Source of the DNA: Volucella zonaria
Taxonomy: Eukaryota > Arthropoda > Insecta > Diptera > Syrphidae
Direction of reading: 5' to 3'
DNA length: 64,000 nucleotides
Assembly (NCBI GenBank): GCA_963966105.1
Contig: CAWYQB010000748.1
Span: 1-64,000, forward strand
The notes under the pieces are model-generated. The model searched no databases and had not been told where the DNA came from. It saw only the letters and a program-made list of their open reading frames with translations. The first letter of the stretch is position 1, and each line of letters opens with the position of its first letter. The translations under genes were made by a program, and so were the position numbers. Shown here piece by piece: positions 12,699 through 25,640 of the stretch.

Positions 12699-13453
12699 TT
12701 CTGGTACGTAATATGACCCCCGGAGACGCCTAGTTTAGGAGTTATAGCCATTTTAAGATTTTGAATTTTCTTTTTTCTGGTGCATATTATGACCCCCGGA
12801 GACGGCTAGTTTAGGTGTTATAGCCATTTTAAGATTTTGAATTTTTTTTTCTGGTGCATAATATGACCCCCGCAGACGCCTAGTTTAGAAGTTATAGCCA
12901 TTTTAAGATTTCGAATTTTTTTTTTTCTGGTGCATAATATGACCCCCGCAGACGCCTAGTTTAGGAGTTATAGCCTTTTTAAGATTTTGAATTTTCTTTT
13001 TTCTGGTGCATGATATGACCCCGCAGACGCCTAGTTTAGGAGTTATAGCCATTTTAAGATTTTGAATTTTCTTTTTTCTGGTGCATAATATGACCCCCGC
13101 AGACGCCTAGTTTAGGAGTTATAGCCATTTTAAGATTTTGAATTTTTTTTTTCTGGTGCATAATATGACCCCCGCAGACGCCTAGTTTAGGAGTTATAGC
13201 CATTTTAAGATTTTGAATTTTCTTTTTTCTGGTGCATAATATGACTCCCGCAGACGCCTAGTTTAGGAGTTATAGCCATTTTAAGATTTCGAATTTTCTT
13301 TTTTCTGGTGCATAATATGACCCACGCTGACGCCTAGTTTAGGAGTTATAGCCATTTTAAGATTTTGAATTTTCTTTTTTCTGGTGCATAATATGACCCC
13401 CGCAGACGCCTAGTTTAGGAGTTATAGCCATTTTAAGATTTTGAATTTTCTTT
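12699..13453. repeat. Deleted 10-monomer version of the 14-mer unit
   Basis: This unit is 755 bp rather than 1,059-1,060. After the GAAGTTATAG monomer and the next T-rich monomer it jumps directly to the GCCTTTTTAAG monomer, omitting four monomers that include the GCAGGCGCC one. The deficit of 304 bp equals four 76-bp monomers, so the phase of the basic repeat is kept. Flanking units have the full set. Confidence 0.85.
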
Positions 13454-14440
13454 TTTCTGGTACGTAATATGACCCCCGGAGACGCCTAGTTTAGGAGTTA
13501 TAGCCATTTTAAGATTTTGAATTTTCTTTTTTCTGGTGCATATTATGACCCCCGGAGACGGCTAGTTTAGGTGTTATAGCCATTTTAAGATTTTGAATTT
13601 TTTTTTCTGGTGCATAATATGACCCCCGCAGACGCCTAGTTTAGAAGTTATAGCCATTTTAAGATTTCGAATTTTTTTTTTTCTGGTGCATAATATGACC
13701 CCCGCAGACGCCTAGTTTAGGAGTTATAGCCATTTTAAGATTTTGAATTTTTTTTTTCTGGTGCATAATATGACCCCCGCAGACGCCTAGTTTAGGAGTT
13801 ATAGCCATTTTAAGATTTCGAATTTTCTTTTTTCTGGTGCATAATATGACCCCCGCAGGCGCCTAGTTTAGGAGTTATAGCCATTTTAAGATTTCGAATT
13901 TTCTTTTTTCTGGTGCATAATATGACCCCCGCAGACGCCTAGTTTAGGAGTTATAGCCATTTTAAGATTTCGAATTTTCTTTTTTCTGGTGCATAATATG
14001 ACCCCCGCAGACGCCTAGTTTAGGAGTTATAGCCTTTTTAAGATTTTGAATTTTCTTTTTTCTGGTGCATGATATGACCCCCGCAGACGCCTAGTTTAGG
14101 AGTTATAGCCATTTTAAGATTTTGAATTTTCTTTTTTCTGGTGCATAATATGACCCCCGCAGACGCCTAGTTTAGGAGTTATAGCCATTTTAAGATTTTG
14201 AATTTTTTTTTTCTGGTGCATAATATGACCCCCGCAGACGCCTAGTTTAGGAGTTATAGCCATTTTAAGATTTTGAATTTTCTTTTTTCTGGTGCATAAT
14301 ATGACTCCCGCAGACGCCTAGTTTAGGAGTTATAGCCATTTTAAGATTTCGAATTTTCTTTTTTCTGGTGCATAATATGACCCACGCTGACGCCTAGTTT
14401 AGGAGTTATAGCCATTTTAAGATTTTGAATTTTCTTTTTT

Positions 14441-17000
14441 TCTGGTGCATATTATGACCCCCGGCGACGCCTAGTTTAGGAGTTATAGCCATTTTAAGAT
14501 TTCGAATTTTCTTTTTTCTGGTGCATAATATGACCCCCGCAGACGCCTAGTTTAGGAGTTATAGCCATTTTAAGATTATGAATTTTCTTTTTTCTGGTGC
14601 ATATTATGACCCCCGGAGACGCCTAGTTTAGGAGTTATAGCCATTTTAAGATTTTGAATTTTTTTTTTCTGGTACATAATATGACCCCCGCAGACGCCTA
14701 GTTTAGGAGTTGTAGCCATTTTAAGATTTCGAATTTTCTTTTTTCTGGTGCATAATATGACCCCCGGAGACGCCTAGTTTAGGAGTTATAGCCATTTTAA
14801 GATTTAGAATTTTTTTTTTTTTGGAGCATAATATGACCCCCGCAGACGCCTAGTTTAGGAGTTATAGCCATTTTAAGATTTTGAATTTTCTTTTTTCTGG
14901 TGCATAATATGACCCCCGCAGACGCCTAGTTTAGGAGTTATAGCCATTTTAAGATTTCGAATTTTATTTTTTCTGGTGCATAATATGACCCACGCAGACG
15001 CCTAGTTTAGGAGTTATAGCCATTTTAAGATTTTGAATTTTCTTTTTCTGGTGCATATTATGACCCCCGGCGACGCCTAGTTTAGGAGTTATAGCCATTT
15101 TAAGATTTTGAATTTTCTTTTTGCTGGTGCATATTATGACCCCCGGAGACGCCTAGTTTAGGAGTTATAGCCATTTTAAGATTTCGAATTTTCTTTTTTC
15201 TGGTGCATAATATGACCCCCGCAGACGCCTAGTTTAGGAGTTATAGCCATTTTAAGATTTTGAATTTTTTTTTTCTGGTGCAAAATATGACCCCCGCAGA
15301 CGCCTAGTTTAGGAGTTATAGCCATTTTAAGATTTCGAATTTTCTTTTTTCTGGTGCATAATATGACCCCCGCAGACGCCTAGTTTAGGAGTTATAGCCA
15401 TTTTAAGATTTTGAATTTTCTTTTTTCTGGTGCATAATATGACCCCCGCAGACGCCTAGTTTAGGAGTTATAGCCATTTTAAGATTTCGAATTTTCTTTT
15501 TTCTGGTGCATAATATGACCCACGCAGACGCCTAGTTTAGGAGTTATAGCCATTTTAAGATTTTGAATTTTCTTTTTTCTGGTGCATATTATGACCCCCG
15601 GCGACGCCTAGTTTAGGAGTTATAGCCATTTTAAGATTTTGAATTTTCTTTTTGCTGGTGCATATTATGACCCCCGGAGACGCCTAGTTTAGGAGTTATA
15701 GCCATTTTAAGATTTCGAATTTTCTTTTTTCTGGTGCATAATATGACCCCCGCAGACGCCTAGTTTAGGAGTTATAGCCATTTTAAGATTTCGAATTTTT
15801 TTTTTCTGGTGCATAATATGACCTCCGCAGACGCCTAGTTTAGGAGTTATAGCCATTTTAAGATTTTGAATTTTTTTTTTCTGGTGCATGATATGACCCC
15901 CGCAGACGCCTAGTTTAGGAGTTATAGCCATTTTAAGATTTTGAATTTTCTTTTTTCTGGTGCATAATATGACCACCGCAGACGCCTAGTTTAGGAGTTA
16001 TAGCCATTTTAAGATTTTGAATTTTTTTTTTCTGGTGCATAAAATGACCCCCGCAGACGCCTAGTTTAGGAGTTATAGCCATTTTAAGATTTTGAATTTT
16101 TTTTTCTGGTGTTAATATGACCCCCGCAGACGCCTAGTTTAGGAGTTATAGCCATTTTAAGATTTCGAATTTTTTTTTTCTGGTGCAAAATATGACCCCC
16201 GCAGACGCCTAGTTTAGGAGTTATAGCCATTTTAAGATTTTGAATTTTTTTTTTTCTGGTGCATATTATGACCCCCGGAGACGCCTAGTTTAGGAGTTAT
16301 AGCCATTTTAAGATTTTGAATTTTTTTTTCTGGTGCATAATATGACCCCCGCAGACGCCTAGTTTAGGAGTTATAGCCATTTTAAGATTTCGAATTTTCT
16401 TTTTTCTGGTGCATAATATGACCCCCGCAGACGCCTAGTTTAGGAGTTATAGCCATTTTAAGATTTTGAATTTTCTTTTTTCTGGTGCATAATATGACCC
16501 CCGCAGACGCCTAGTTTAGGAGTTATAGCCATTTTAAGATTTAGAATTTTTTTTTTCTGGTGCATAATATGACCCCCGCAGACGCCTAGTTTAGGAGTTA
16601 TAGCCATTTTAAGATTTTGAATTTTTTTTTCTGGTGCATAATATGACCCCCGCAGACGCCTAGTTTAGGAGTTATAGCCATTTTAAGATTTTGAATTTTT
16701 TTTTCTGGTGCAAAATATGACCCCCGCAGACGCCTAGTTTAGGAGTTATAGCCATTTTAAGATTTTGAATTTTCTTTTTTCTGGTGCATATTATGACCCC
16801 CGCAGACGCCTAGTTTAGGAGTTATAGCCATTTTAAGATTATGAATTTTCTTTTTTCTGGTGCATATTATGACCCCCGGAGACGCCTAGTTTAGGAGTTA
16901 TAGCCATTTTAAGATTTTGAATTTTTTTTTTCTGGTACATAATATGACCCCCGCAGACGCCTAGTTTAGGAGTTGTAGCCATTTTAAGATTTCGAATTTT
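14441..17000. repeat. Satellite block F: M1 copy 2 plus GTTAAT cassette
   Basis: After the 14-mer array the pattern returns to the left-hand type. The M1 markers run from 14,574 to 15,826. A GTGTTAATATG monomer at 16,109 follows, then the GATTATG (16,837) and GTACATAAT (16,937) pair. The pair and the GGAGCATAAT marker are 2,263 bp (30 monomers) from their counterparts at 14,574, 14,674 and 14,823. Beyond 17,086 the content switches to block D type rather than continuing M1, which marks an old recombination junction. Confidence 0.82.
14574..15826. repeat. Module M1, copy 2
   Basis: Markers GATTATG 14,574, GTACATAAT 14,674, GGAGCATAAT 14,823, GCTGG 15,123, CAAAAT 15,281, GCTGG 15,654 and ACCTCC 15,821. 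The first five sit exactly 9,671 bp from copy 1 and the last two 9,672 bp, a net difference of one base over 1.25 kb. Its relation to copy 3 is tighter still. Confidence 0.88.
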
Positions 17001-20000
17001 CTTTTTTCTGGTGCATAATATGACCCCCGGAGACGCCTAGTTTAGGAGTTATAGCCATTTTAAGATTTAGAATTTTTTTTTTTTTGGAGCATAATATGAC
17101 CCCCGCAGACGCCTAGTTTAGGAGTTATAGCCATTTTAAGATTTTGAATTTTCTTTTTTCTGGTGCATAATATGACCCCCGCAGACGCCTAGTTTAGGAG
17201 TTATAGCCATTTTAAGATTTTGAATTTTCTTTTTTCTGGTGCATAATATGACCCCCGCAGACGCCTAGTTCAGGAGTTATAGCCATTTTAAGATTTTGAA
17301 TTTTCTTTTTTCTGGTGCATAATATGACCCCCGGAGACGCCTAGTTTAGGAGTTATAGCCATTTTTGGATTTCGAATTTTCTTTTTTCTGGTGCATATTA
17401 TGACCCCCGGAGACGCCTAGTTTAGGAGTTATAGCCATTTTAAGATTTTGAATTTTTTTTTTCTGGTGCATAATATGACCCCCGGAGACGCCTAGTTTAG
17501 CAGTTATAGCCATTTTAAGATTTCGAATTTTCTTTTTTCTGGTGCATAATATGACCCGCGCAGACGCCTAGTTTAGGAGTTATAGCCATTTTAAGATTTT
17601 GAATTTTCTTTTTTCTGGTGCATAATATGACCCCCGGAGACGCCTAGTTTAGGAGTTATAGCCATTTTAAGATTTTGAATTTTCTTTTTTCTGGTGCATA
17701 ATATGACCCCCGCAGACGCCTAGTTTAGGAGTTATAGCCATTTTAAGATTTTGAATTTTCTTTTTTCTGGTGCATAATATGACCCCCGCAGACGCCTAGT
17801 TTAGGAGTTATAGCCATTTTAAGATTTTGAATTTTCTTTTTTCTGGTGCATAATATGACCCCCGCAGACGCCTAGTTTAGGAGTTATAGCCATTTTAAGA
17901 TTTTGAATTTTCTTTTTTCTGGTACGTAATATGACCCCCGGAGACGCCTAGTTTAGGAGTTATAGCCATTTTAAGATTTTGAATTTTCTTTTTTCTGGTG
18001 CATATTATGACCCCCGGAGACGGCTAGTTTAGGTGTTATAGCCATTTTAAGATTTTGAATTTTTTTTTCTGGTGCATAATATGACCCCCGCAGACGCCTA
18101 GTTTAGCAGTTATAGCCATTTTAAGATTTCGAATTTTTTTTTTTCTGGTGCATAATATGACCCCCGCAGACGCCTAGTTTAGGAGTTATAGCCATTTTAA
18201 GATTTTGAATTTTTTTTTTCTGGTGCATAATATGACCCCCGCAGACGCCTAGTTTAGGAGTTATAGCCATTTTAAGATTTCGAATTTTCTTTTTTCTGGT
18301 GCATAATATGACCCCCGCAGGCGCCTAGTTTAGGAGTTATAGCCATTTTAAGATTTCGAATTTTCTTTTTTCTGGTGCATAATATGACCCCCGCAGACGC
18401 CTAGTTTAGGAGTTATAGCCATTTTAAGATTTCGAATTTTCTTTTTTCTGGTGCATAATATGACCCCCGCAGACGCCTAGTTTAGGAGTTATAGCCATTT
18501 TAAGATTTTGAATTTTCTTTTTTCTGGTGCATGATATGACCCCCGCAGACGCCTAGTTTAGGAGTTATAGCCATTTTAAGATTTTGAATTTTCTTTTTTC
18601 TGGTGCATAATATGACCCCCGCAGACGCCTAGTTTAGGAGTTATAGCCATTTTAAGATTTTGAATTTTTTTTTTCTGGTGCATAATATGACCCCCGCAGA
18701 CGCCTAGTTTAGGAGTTATAGCCATTTTAAGATTTTGAATTTTCTTTTTTCTGGTGCATAATATGACTCCCGCAGACGCCTAGTTTAGGAGTTATAGCCA
18801 TTTTAAGATTTCGAATTTTCTTTTTTCTGGTGCATAATATGACCCACGCTGACGCCTAGTTTAGGAGTTATAGCCATTTTAAGATTTTGAATTTTCTTTT
18901 TTCTGGTGCATATTATGACCCCCGCAGACGCCTAGTTTAGGAGTTATAGCCATTTTAAGATTTCGAATTTTCTTTTTGCTGGTGCATATTATGACCCCCG
19001 GAGACGCCTAGTTTAGGAGTTATAGCCATTTTAAGATTTCGAATTTTCTTTTTTCTGGTGCTTAATATGACCCCCGCAGACGCCTAGTTTAGGAGTTATA
19101 GCCATTTTAAGATTTCGAATTTTTTTTTTCTGGTGCATAATATGACCCCCGCAGACGCCTAGTTTAGGAGTTATAGCCATTTTAAGATTTTGAATTTTCT
19201 TTTTTCTGGTGCATAATATGACCCCCGCAGACGCCTAGTTTAGGAGTTATAGCCATTTTAAGACTTTGAATTTTTTTTTTCTGGTGCAAAATATGACCCC
19301 CGCAGACGCCTAGTTTAGGAGTTATAGCCATTTTAAGATTTCGAATTTTCTTTTTTCTGGTGCATAATATGACCCACGCAGACACCTAGTTTAGGAGTTA
19401 TAGCCATTTTAAGATTTTGAATTTTCTTTTTTCTGGTGCATAATATGACCCCCGCAGACGCCTAGTTTAGGAGTTATAGCCATTTTAAGATTTCGAATTT
19501 TCTTTTTTCTGGTGCATATTATGACCCCCGGCGACGCCTAGTTTAGGAGTTATAGCCATTTTAAGATTTTGAATTTTTTTTTTTCTGGTGCATATTATGA
19601 CCCCCGGCGACGCCTAGTTTAGGAGTTATAGCCATTTTAAGGTTTTGAATTTTCTTTTTTCTGGTGCATAATATGACCCCCGCAGACGCCTAGTTTAGGA
19701 GTTATAGCCATTTTAAGATTTTGAATTTTTTTTTTCTGGTGCAAAATATGACCCCCGCAGACGCCTAGTTTAGGAGTTATAGCCATTTTAAGATTTTGAA
19801 TTTTCTTTTTTCTGGTGCATAATATGACCCCCGCAGACGCCTAGTTTAGGAGTTATAGCCATTTTAAGATTTCGAATTTTCTTTTTTCTGGTGCATAATA
19901 TGACCCACGCAGACGCCTAGTTTAGGAGTTATAGCCATTTTAAGATTTTGAATTTTCTTTTTTCTGGTGCATATTATGACCCCCGGCGACGCCTAGTTTA

Positions 20001-20300
20001 GGAGTTATAGCCATTTTAAGATTTTGAATTTTCTTTTTTCTGGTGCATATTATGACCCCCGGCGACGCCTAGTTTAGGAGTTATAGCCATTTTAAGGTTT
20101 TGAATTTTCTTTTTTCTGGTGCATAATATGACCCCCGCAGACGCCTAGTTTAGGAGTTATAGCCATTTTAAGATTTCGAATTTTCTTTTTTCTGGTGCAT
20201 AATATGACCCCCGCAGACGCCTAGTTTAGGAGTTATAGCCATTTTAAGATTTCGAATTTTCTTTTTTCTGGTGCATAATATGACCCCCGCAGACGCCTAG
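17001..20300. repeat. Segmental duplication G, copy 1 (~3.3 kb)
   Basis: Matches 21,015-24,240 in marker order. GGAGCATAAT 17,086 to 21,103 is 4,017 bp and GTACGTAAT 17,917 to 21,933 is 4,016 bp. Further on the offset drops to 3,941: GCATGATATG near 18,531, GCTTAATATG near 19,061, GACACCTAG 19,381 and AAGGTTTTG 19,639 and 20,094. This copy retains the GCAGGCGCC monomer at 18,316. The first half is itself a copy of blocks D/E. Confidence 0.9.
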
Positions 20301-21014
20301 TTTAGGAGTTATAGCCATTTTAAGATTTTGAATTTTTTTTTTCTGGTGCAAGATATGACCCCCGCAGACGCCTAGTTTAGGAGTTATAGCCATTTTAAGA
20401 TTTTGAATTTTCTTTTTTCTGGTGCATAATATGACCCCCGCAGACGCCTAGTTTAGGAGTTATAGCCATTTTAAGATTTCGAATTTTCTTTTTTCTGGTG
20501 CATAATATGACCCACGCAGACGCCTAGTTTAGGAGTTATAGCCATTTTAAGATTTCGAATTTTCTTTTTTCTGGTGCATAATATGACCCCCGGAGACGCC
20601 TAGTTTAGGAGTTATAGCCATTTTAAGATTTAGATTTTTTTTTTTTTTGGAGCATAATATGACCCCCGCAGACGCCTAGTTTAGGAGTTATAGCCATTTT
20701 AAGGTTTTGAATTTTCTTTTTTCTGGTGCATAATATGACCCCCGCAGACGCCTAGTTTAGGAGTTATAGCCATTTTAAGATTTTGAATTTTTTTTTTCTG
20801 GTGCAAAATATGACCCCCGCAGACGCCTAGTTTAGGAGTTATAGCCATTTTAAGATTTTGAATTTTCTTTTTCTGGTGCATAATATGACCCCCGCAGACG
20901 CCTAGTTTAGGAGTTATAGCCATTTTAAGATTTCGAATTTTCTTTTTTCTGGTGCATAATATGACCCACGCAGACGCCTAGTTTAGGAGTTATAGCCATT
21001 TTAAGATTTCGAAT
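20301..21014. repeat. Satellite spacer between G duplications
   Basis: About nine monomers not shared in the same order by either flank. It contains GCAAGATATG near 20,349, a first GGAGCATAAT monomer at 20,649 (454 bp, six monomers, before the one opening copy 2) and two TTCGAA monomers. The short repeat at its right edge suggests it lies at the duplication breakpoint. Only satellite is present. Confidence 0.75.
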
Positions 21015-24000
21015 TTTCTTTTTTCTGGTGCATAATATGACCCCCGGAGACGCCTAGTTTAGGAGTTATAGCCATTTTAAGATTTAGAATTTTTTTTTTT
21101 TTGGAGCATAATATGACCCCCGCAGACGCCTAGTTTAGGAGTTATAGCCATTTTAAGATTTTGAATTTTCTTTTTTCTGGTGCATAATATGACCCCCGCA
21201 GACGCCTAGTTTAGGAGTTATAGCCATTTTAAGATTTTGAATTTTCTTTTTTCTGGTGCATAATATGACCCCCGCAGACGCCTAGTTCAGGAGTTATAGC
21301 CATTTTAAGATTTTGAATTTTCTTTTTTCTGGTGCATAATATGACCCCCGGAGACGCCTAGTTTAGGAGTTATAGCCATTTTTGGATTTCGAATTTTCTT
21401 TTTTCTGGTGCATATTATGACCCCCGGAGACGCCTAGTTTAGGAGTTATAGCCATTTTAAGATTTTGAATTTTTTTTTTCTGGTGCATAATATGACCCCC
21501 GGAGACGCCTAGTTTAGCAGTTATAGCCATTTTAAGATTTCGAATTTTCTTTTTTCTGGTGCATAATATGACCCGCGCAGACGCCTAGTTTAGGAGTTAT
21601 AGCCATTTTAAGATTTTGAATTTTCTTTTTTCTGGTGCATAATATGACCCCCGGAGACGCCTAGTTTAGGAGTTATAGCCATTTTAAGATTTTGAATTTT
21701 CTTTTTTCTGGTGCATAATATGACCCCCGCAGACGCCTAGTTTAGGAGTTATAGCCATTTTAAGATTTTGAATTTTCTTTTTTCTGGTGCATAATATGAC
21801 CCCCGCAGACGCCTAGTTTAGGAGTTATAGCCATTTTAAGATTTTGAATTTTCTTTTTTCTGGTGCATAATATGACCCCCGCAGACGCCTAGTTTAGGAG
21901 TTATAGCCATTTTAAGATTTTGAATTTTCTTTTTTCTGGTACGTAATATGACCCCCGGAGACGCCTAGTTTAGGAGTTATAGCCATTTTAAGATTTTGAA
22001 TTTTCTTTTTTCTGGTGCATATTATGACCCCCGGAGACGGCTAGTTTAGGTGTTATAGCCATTTTAAGATTTTGAATTTTTTTTTCTGGTGCATAATATG
22101 ACCCCCGCAGACGCCTAGTTTAGCAGTTATAGCCATTTTAAGATTTCGAATTTTTTTTTTTCTGGTGCATAATATGACCCCCGCAGACGCCTAGTTTAGG
22201 AGTTATAGCCATTTTAAGATTTTGAATTTTTTTTTTCTGGTGCATAATATGACCCCCGCAGACGCCTAGTTTAGGAGTTATAGCCATTTTAAGATTTCGA
22301 ATTTTCTTTTTTCTGGTGCATAATATGACCCCCGCAGACGCCTAGTTTAGGAGTTATAGCCATTTTAAGATTTCGAATTTTCTTTTTTCTGGTGCATAAT
22401 ATGACCCCCGCAGACGCCTAGTTTAGGAGTTATAGCCATTTTAAGATTTTGAATTTTCTTTTTTCTGGTGCATGATATGACCCCCGCAGACGCCTAGTTT
22501 AGGAGTTATAGCCATTTTAAGATTTTGAATTTTCTTTTTTCTGGTGCATAATATGACCCCCGCAGACGCCTAGTTTAGGAGTTATAGCCATTTTAAGATT
22601 TTGAATTTTTTTTTTCTGGTGCATAATATGACCCCCGCAGACGCCTAGTTTAGGAGTTATAGCCATTTTAAGATTTTGAATTTTCTTTTTTCTGGTGCAT
22701 AATATGACTCCCGCAGACGCCTAGTTTAGGAGTTATAGCCATTTTAAGATTTCGAATTTTCTTTTTTCTGGTGCATAATATGACCCACGCTGACGCCTAG
22801 TTTAGGAGTTATAGCCATTTTAAGATTTTGAATTTTCTTTTTTCTGGTGCATATTATGACCCCCGCAGACGCCTAGTTTAGGAGTTATAGCCATTTTAAG
22901 ATTTCGAATTTTCTTTTTGCTGGTGCATATTATGACCCCCGGAGACGCCTAGTTTAGGAGTTATAGCCATTTTAAGATTTCGAATTTTCTTTTTTCTGGT
23001 GCTTAATATGACCCCCGCAGACGCCTAGTTTAGGAGTTATAGCCATTTTAAGATTTCGAATTTTTTTTTTCTGGTGCATAATATGACCCCCGCAGACGCC
23101 TAGTTTAGGAGTTATAGCCATTTTAAGATTTTGAATTTTCTTTTTTCTAGTGCATAATATGACCCCCGCAGACGCCTAGTTTAGGAGTTATAGCCATTTT
23201 AAGATTTTGAATTTTTTTTTTCTGGTGCAAAATATGACCCCCGCAGACGCCTAGTTTAGGAGTTATAGCCATTTTAAGATTTCGAATTTTCTTTTTTCTG
23301 GTGCATAATATGACCCACGCAGACACCTAGTTTAGGAGTTATAGCCATTTTAAGATTTTGAATTTTCTTTTTTCTGGTGCATAATATGACCCCCGCAGAC
23401 GCCTAGTTTAGGAGTTATAGCCATTTTAAGATTTCGAATTTTCTTTTTTCTGGTGCATATTATGACCCCCGGCGACGCCTAGTTTAGGAGTTATAGCCAT
23501 TTTAAGATTTTGAATTTTCTTTTTTCTGGTGCATATTATGACCCCCGGCGACGCCTAGTTTAGGAGTTATAGCCATTTTAAGGTTTTGAATTTTCTTTTT
23601 TCTGGTGCATAATATGACCCCCGCAGACGCCTAGTTTAGGAGTTATAGCCATTTTAAGATTTTGAATTTTTTTTTTCTGGTGCAAAATATGACCCCCGCA
23701 GACGCCTAGTTTAGGAGTTATAGCCATTTTAAGATTTTGAATTTTCTTTTTTCTGGTGCATAATATGACCCCCGCAGACGCCTAGTTTAGGAGTTATAGC
23801 CATTTTAAGATTTCGAATTTTCTTTTTTCTGGTGCATAATATGACCCACGCAGACGCCTAGTTTAGGAGTTATAGCCATTTTAAGATTTTGAATTTTCTT
23901 TTTTCTGGTGCATATTATGACCCCCGGCGACGCCTAGTTTAGGAGTTATAGCCATTTTAAGATTTTGAATTTTCTTTTTTCTGGTGCATATTATGACCCC

Positions 24001-24240
24001 CGGCGACGCCTAGTTTAGGAGTTATAGCCATTTTAAGGTTTTGAATTTTCTTTTTTCTGGTGCATAATATGACCCCCGCAGACGCCTAGTTTAGGAGTTA
24101 TAGCCATTTTAAGATTTCGAATTTTCTTTTTTCTGGTGCATAATATGACCCCCGCAGACGCCTAGTTTAGGAGTTATAGCCATTTTAAGATTTCGAATTT
24201 TCTTTTTTCTGGTGCATAATATGACCCCCGCAGACGCCTA
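21015..24240. repeat. Segmental duplication G, copy 2, one monomer shorter
   Basis: Second copy of the 17.0-20.3 kb block. GCATGATATG (22,472), GCTTAATATG (near 23,002), GACACCTAG (23,322) and AAGGTTTTG (23,580 and 24,035) sit 3,941 bp from their partners, while markers before about 21.95 kb sit 4,016-4,017 bp away. The 75-76 bp step falls where copy 1 has the GCAGGCGCC monomer, which is absent here. Private changes are few, for example CTAGTGC near 23,148. Confidence 0.9.
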
Positions 24241-25640
24241 GTTTAGGAGTTATAGCCATTTTAAGATTTTGAATTTTCTTTTTTCTGGTGCATAATATGA
24301 CCCCCGCAGACGCCTAGTTTAGGAGTTATAGCCATTTTAAGATTTTGAATTTTCTTTTTTCTGGTGCATAATATGACCCCCGCAGACGCCTAGTTTAGGA
24401 GTTATAGCCATTTTAAGATTTTGAATTTTCTTTTTTCTGGTACGTAATATGACCCCCGGAGACGCCTAGTTTAGGAGTTATAGCCATTTTAAGATTTTGA
24501 ATTTTCTTTTTTCTGGTGCATATTATGACCCCCGGAGACGGCTAGTTTAGGTGTTATAGCCATTTTAAGATTTTGAATTTTTTTTTCTGGTGCATAATAT
24601 GACCCCCGCAGACGCCTAGTTTAGAAGTTATAGCCATTTTAAGATTTCGAATTTTTTTTTTTCTGGTGCATAATATGACCCCCGCAGACGCCTAGTTTAG
24701 GAGTTATAGCCATTTTAAGATTTTGAATTTTTTTTTTCTGGTGCATAATATGACCCCCGCAGACGCCTAGTTTAGGAGTTATAGCCATTTTAAGATTTCG
24801 AATTTTCTTTTTTCTGGTGCATAATATGACCCCCGCAGGCGCCTAGTTTAGGAGTTATAGCCATTTTAAGATTTCGAATTTTCTTTTTTCTGGTGCATAA
24901 TATGACCCCCGCAGACGCCTAGTTTCGGAGTTATAGCCATTTTAAGATTTCGAATTTTCTTTTTTCTGGTGCATAATATGACCCCCGCAGACGCCTAGTT
25001 TAGGAGTTATAGCCATTTTAAGATTTTGAATTTTCTTTTTTCTGGTGCATGATATGACCCCCGCAGACGCCTAGTTTAGGAGTTATAGCCATTTTAAGAT
25101 TTTGAATTTTCTTTTTTCTGGTGCATAATATGACCCCCGCAGACGCCTAGTTTAGGAGTTATAGCCATTTTAAGATTTTGAATTTTTTTTTTCTGGTGCA
25201 TAATATGACCCCCGCAGACGCCTAGTTTAGGAGTTATAGCCATTTTAAGATTTTGAATTTTCTTTTTTCTGGTGCATATTATGACCCCCGGAGACGCCTA
25301 GTTTAGGAGTTATAGCCATTTTAAGATTTTAAATTTTTTTTTTCTGGTCCATAATATGACCCCCGCAGACGCCTAGTTTAGGAGTTATAGCCATTTTAAG
25401 ATTTCGAATTTTCTTTTTTCTGGTGCATAATATGACCCCCGCAGACGCCTAGTTTAGGAGTTATAGCCATTTTAAGATTTCGAATTTTTTTTTTTCTGGT
25501 GCATAATATGACCCCCGCAGACGAATAGTTTAGGAGTTATAGCCATTTTAAGATTTTGAATTTTCTTTTTTCTGGTGCATAATATGACCCCGGCAGACGC
25601 CTAGTTTAGGAGTTATAGCCATTTTAAGATTTTGAATTTT
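24241..25640. repeat. Satellite block H: isolated copy of the 14-mer unit, then mixed monomers
   Basis: GTACGTAAT at 24,434 is followed in order by GACGGCTAG, GGTGTT, GAAGTT, GCAGGCGCC (24,834), a private GTTTCGGAG near 24,925, GCATGATATG near 25,049 and ordinary monomers. It is thus a single stray copy of the block E unit, about 2.5 kb (33 monomers) after the previous GTACGTAAT. From 25,260 the order becomes irregular, with GGTCCATAAT near 25,347 and GACGAATAG near 25,522. Confidence 0.78.

Larger units (their letters stand above)
10351..14440. repeat. Satellite block E: 1,060-bp (14-monomer) higher-order repeat array
   Basis: The GTACGTAAT monomer (T tract start used as anchor) lies at 10,351, 11,411, 12,470, 12,699 and 13,454. 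The first two intervals are 1,060 and 1,059 bp, and I counted 14 monomer starts between 10,381 and 11,441. Internal markers follow in register: GACGGCTAG, GGTGTTATAG, GAAGTTATAG, GCAGGCGCC (10,751 and 11,811, 1,060 apart), GCATGATATG, GACTCCCGC and CCCACGCTGACG. After about 14,430 the register is lost and a different cassette begins. This is the cleanest HOR array in the window. Confidence 0.9.
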
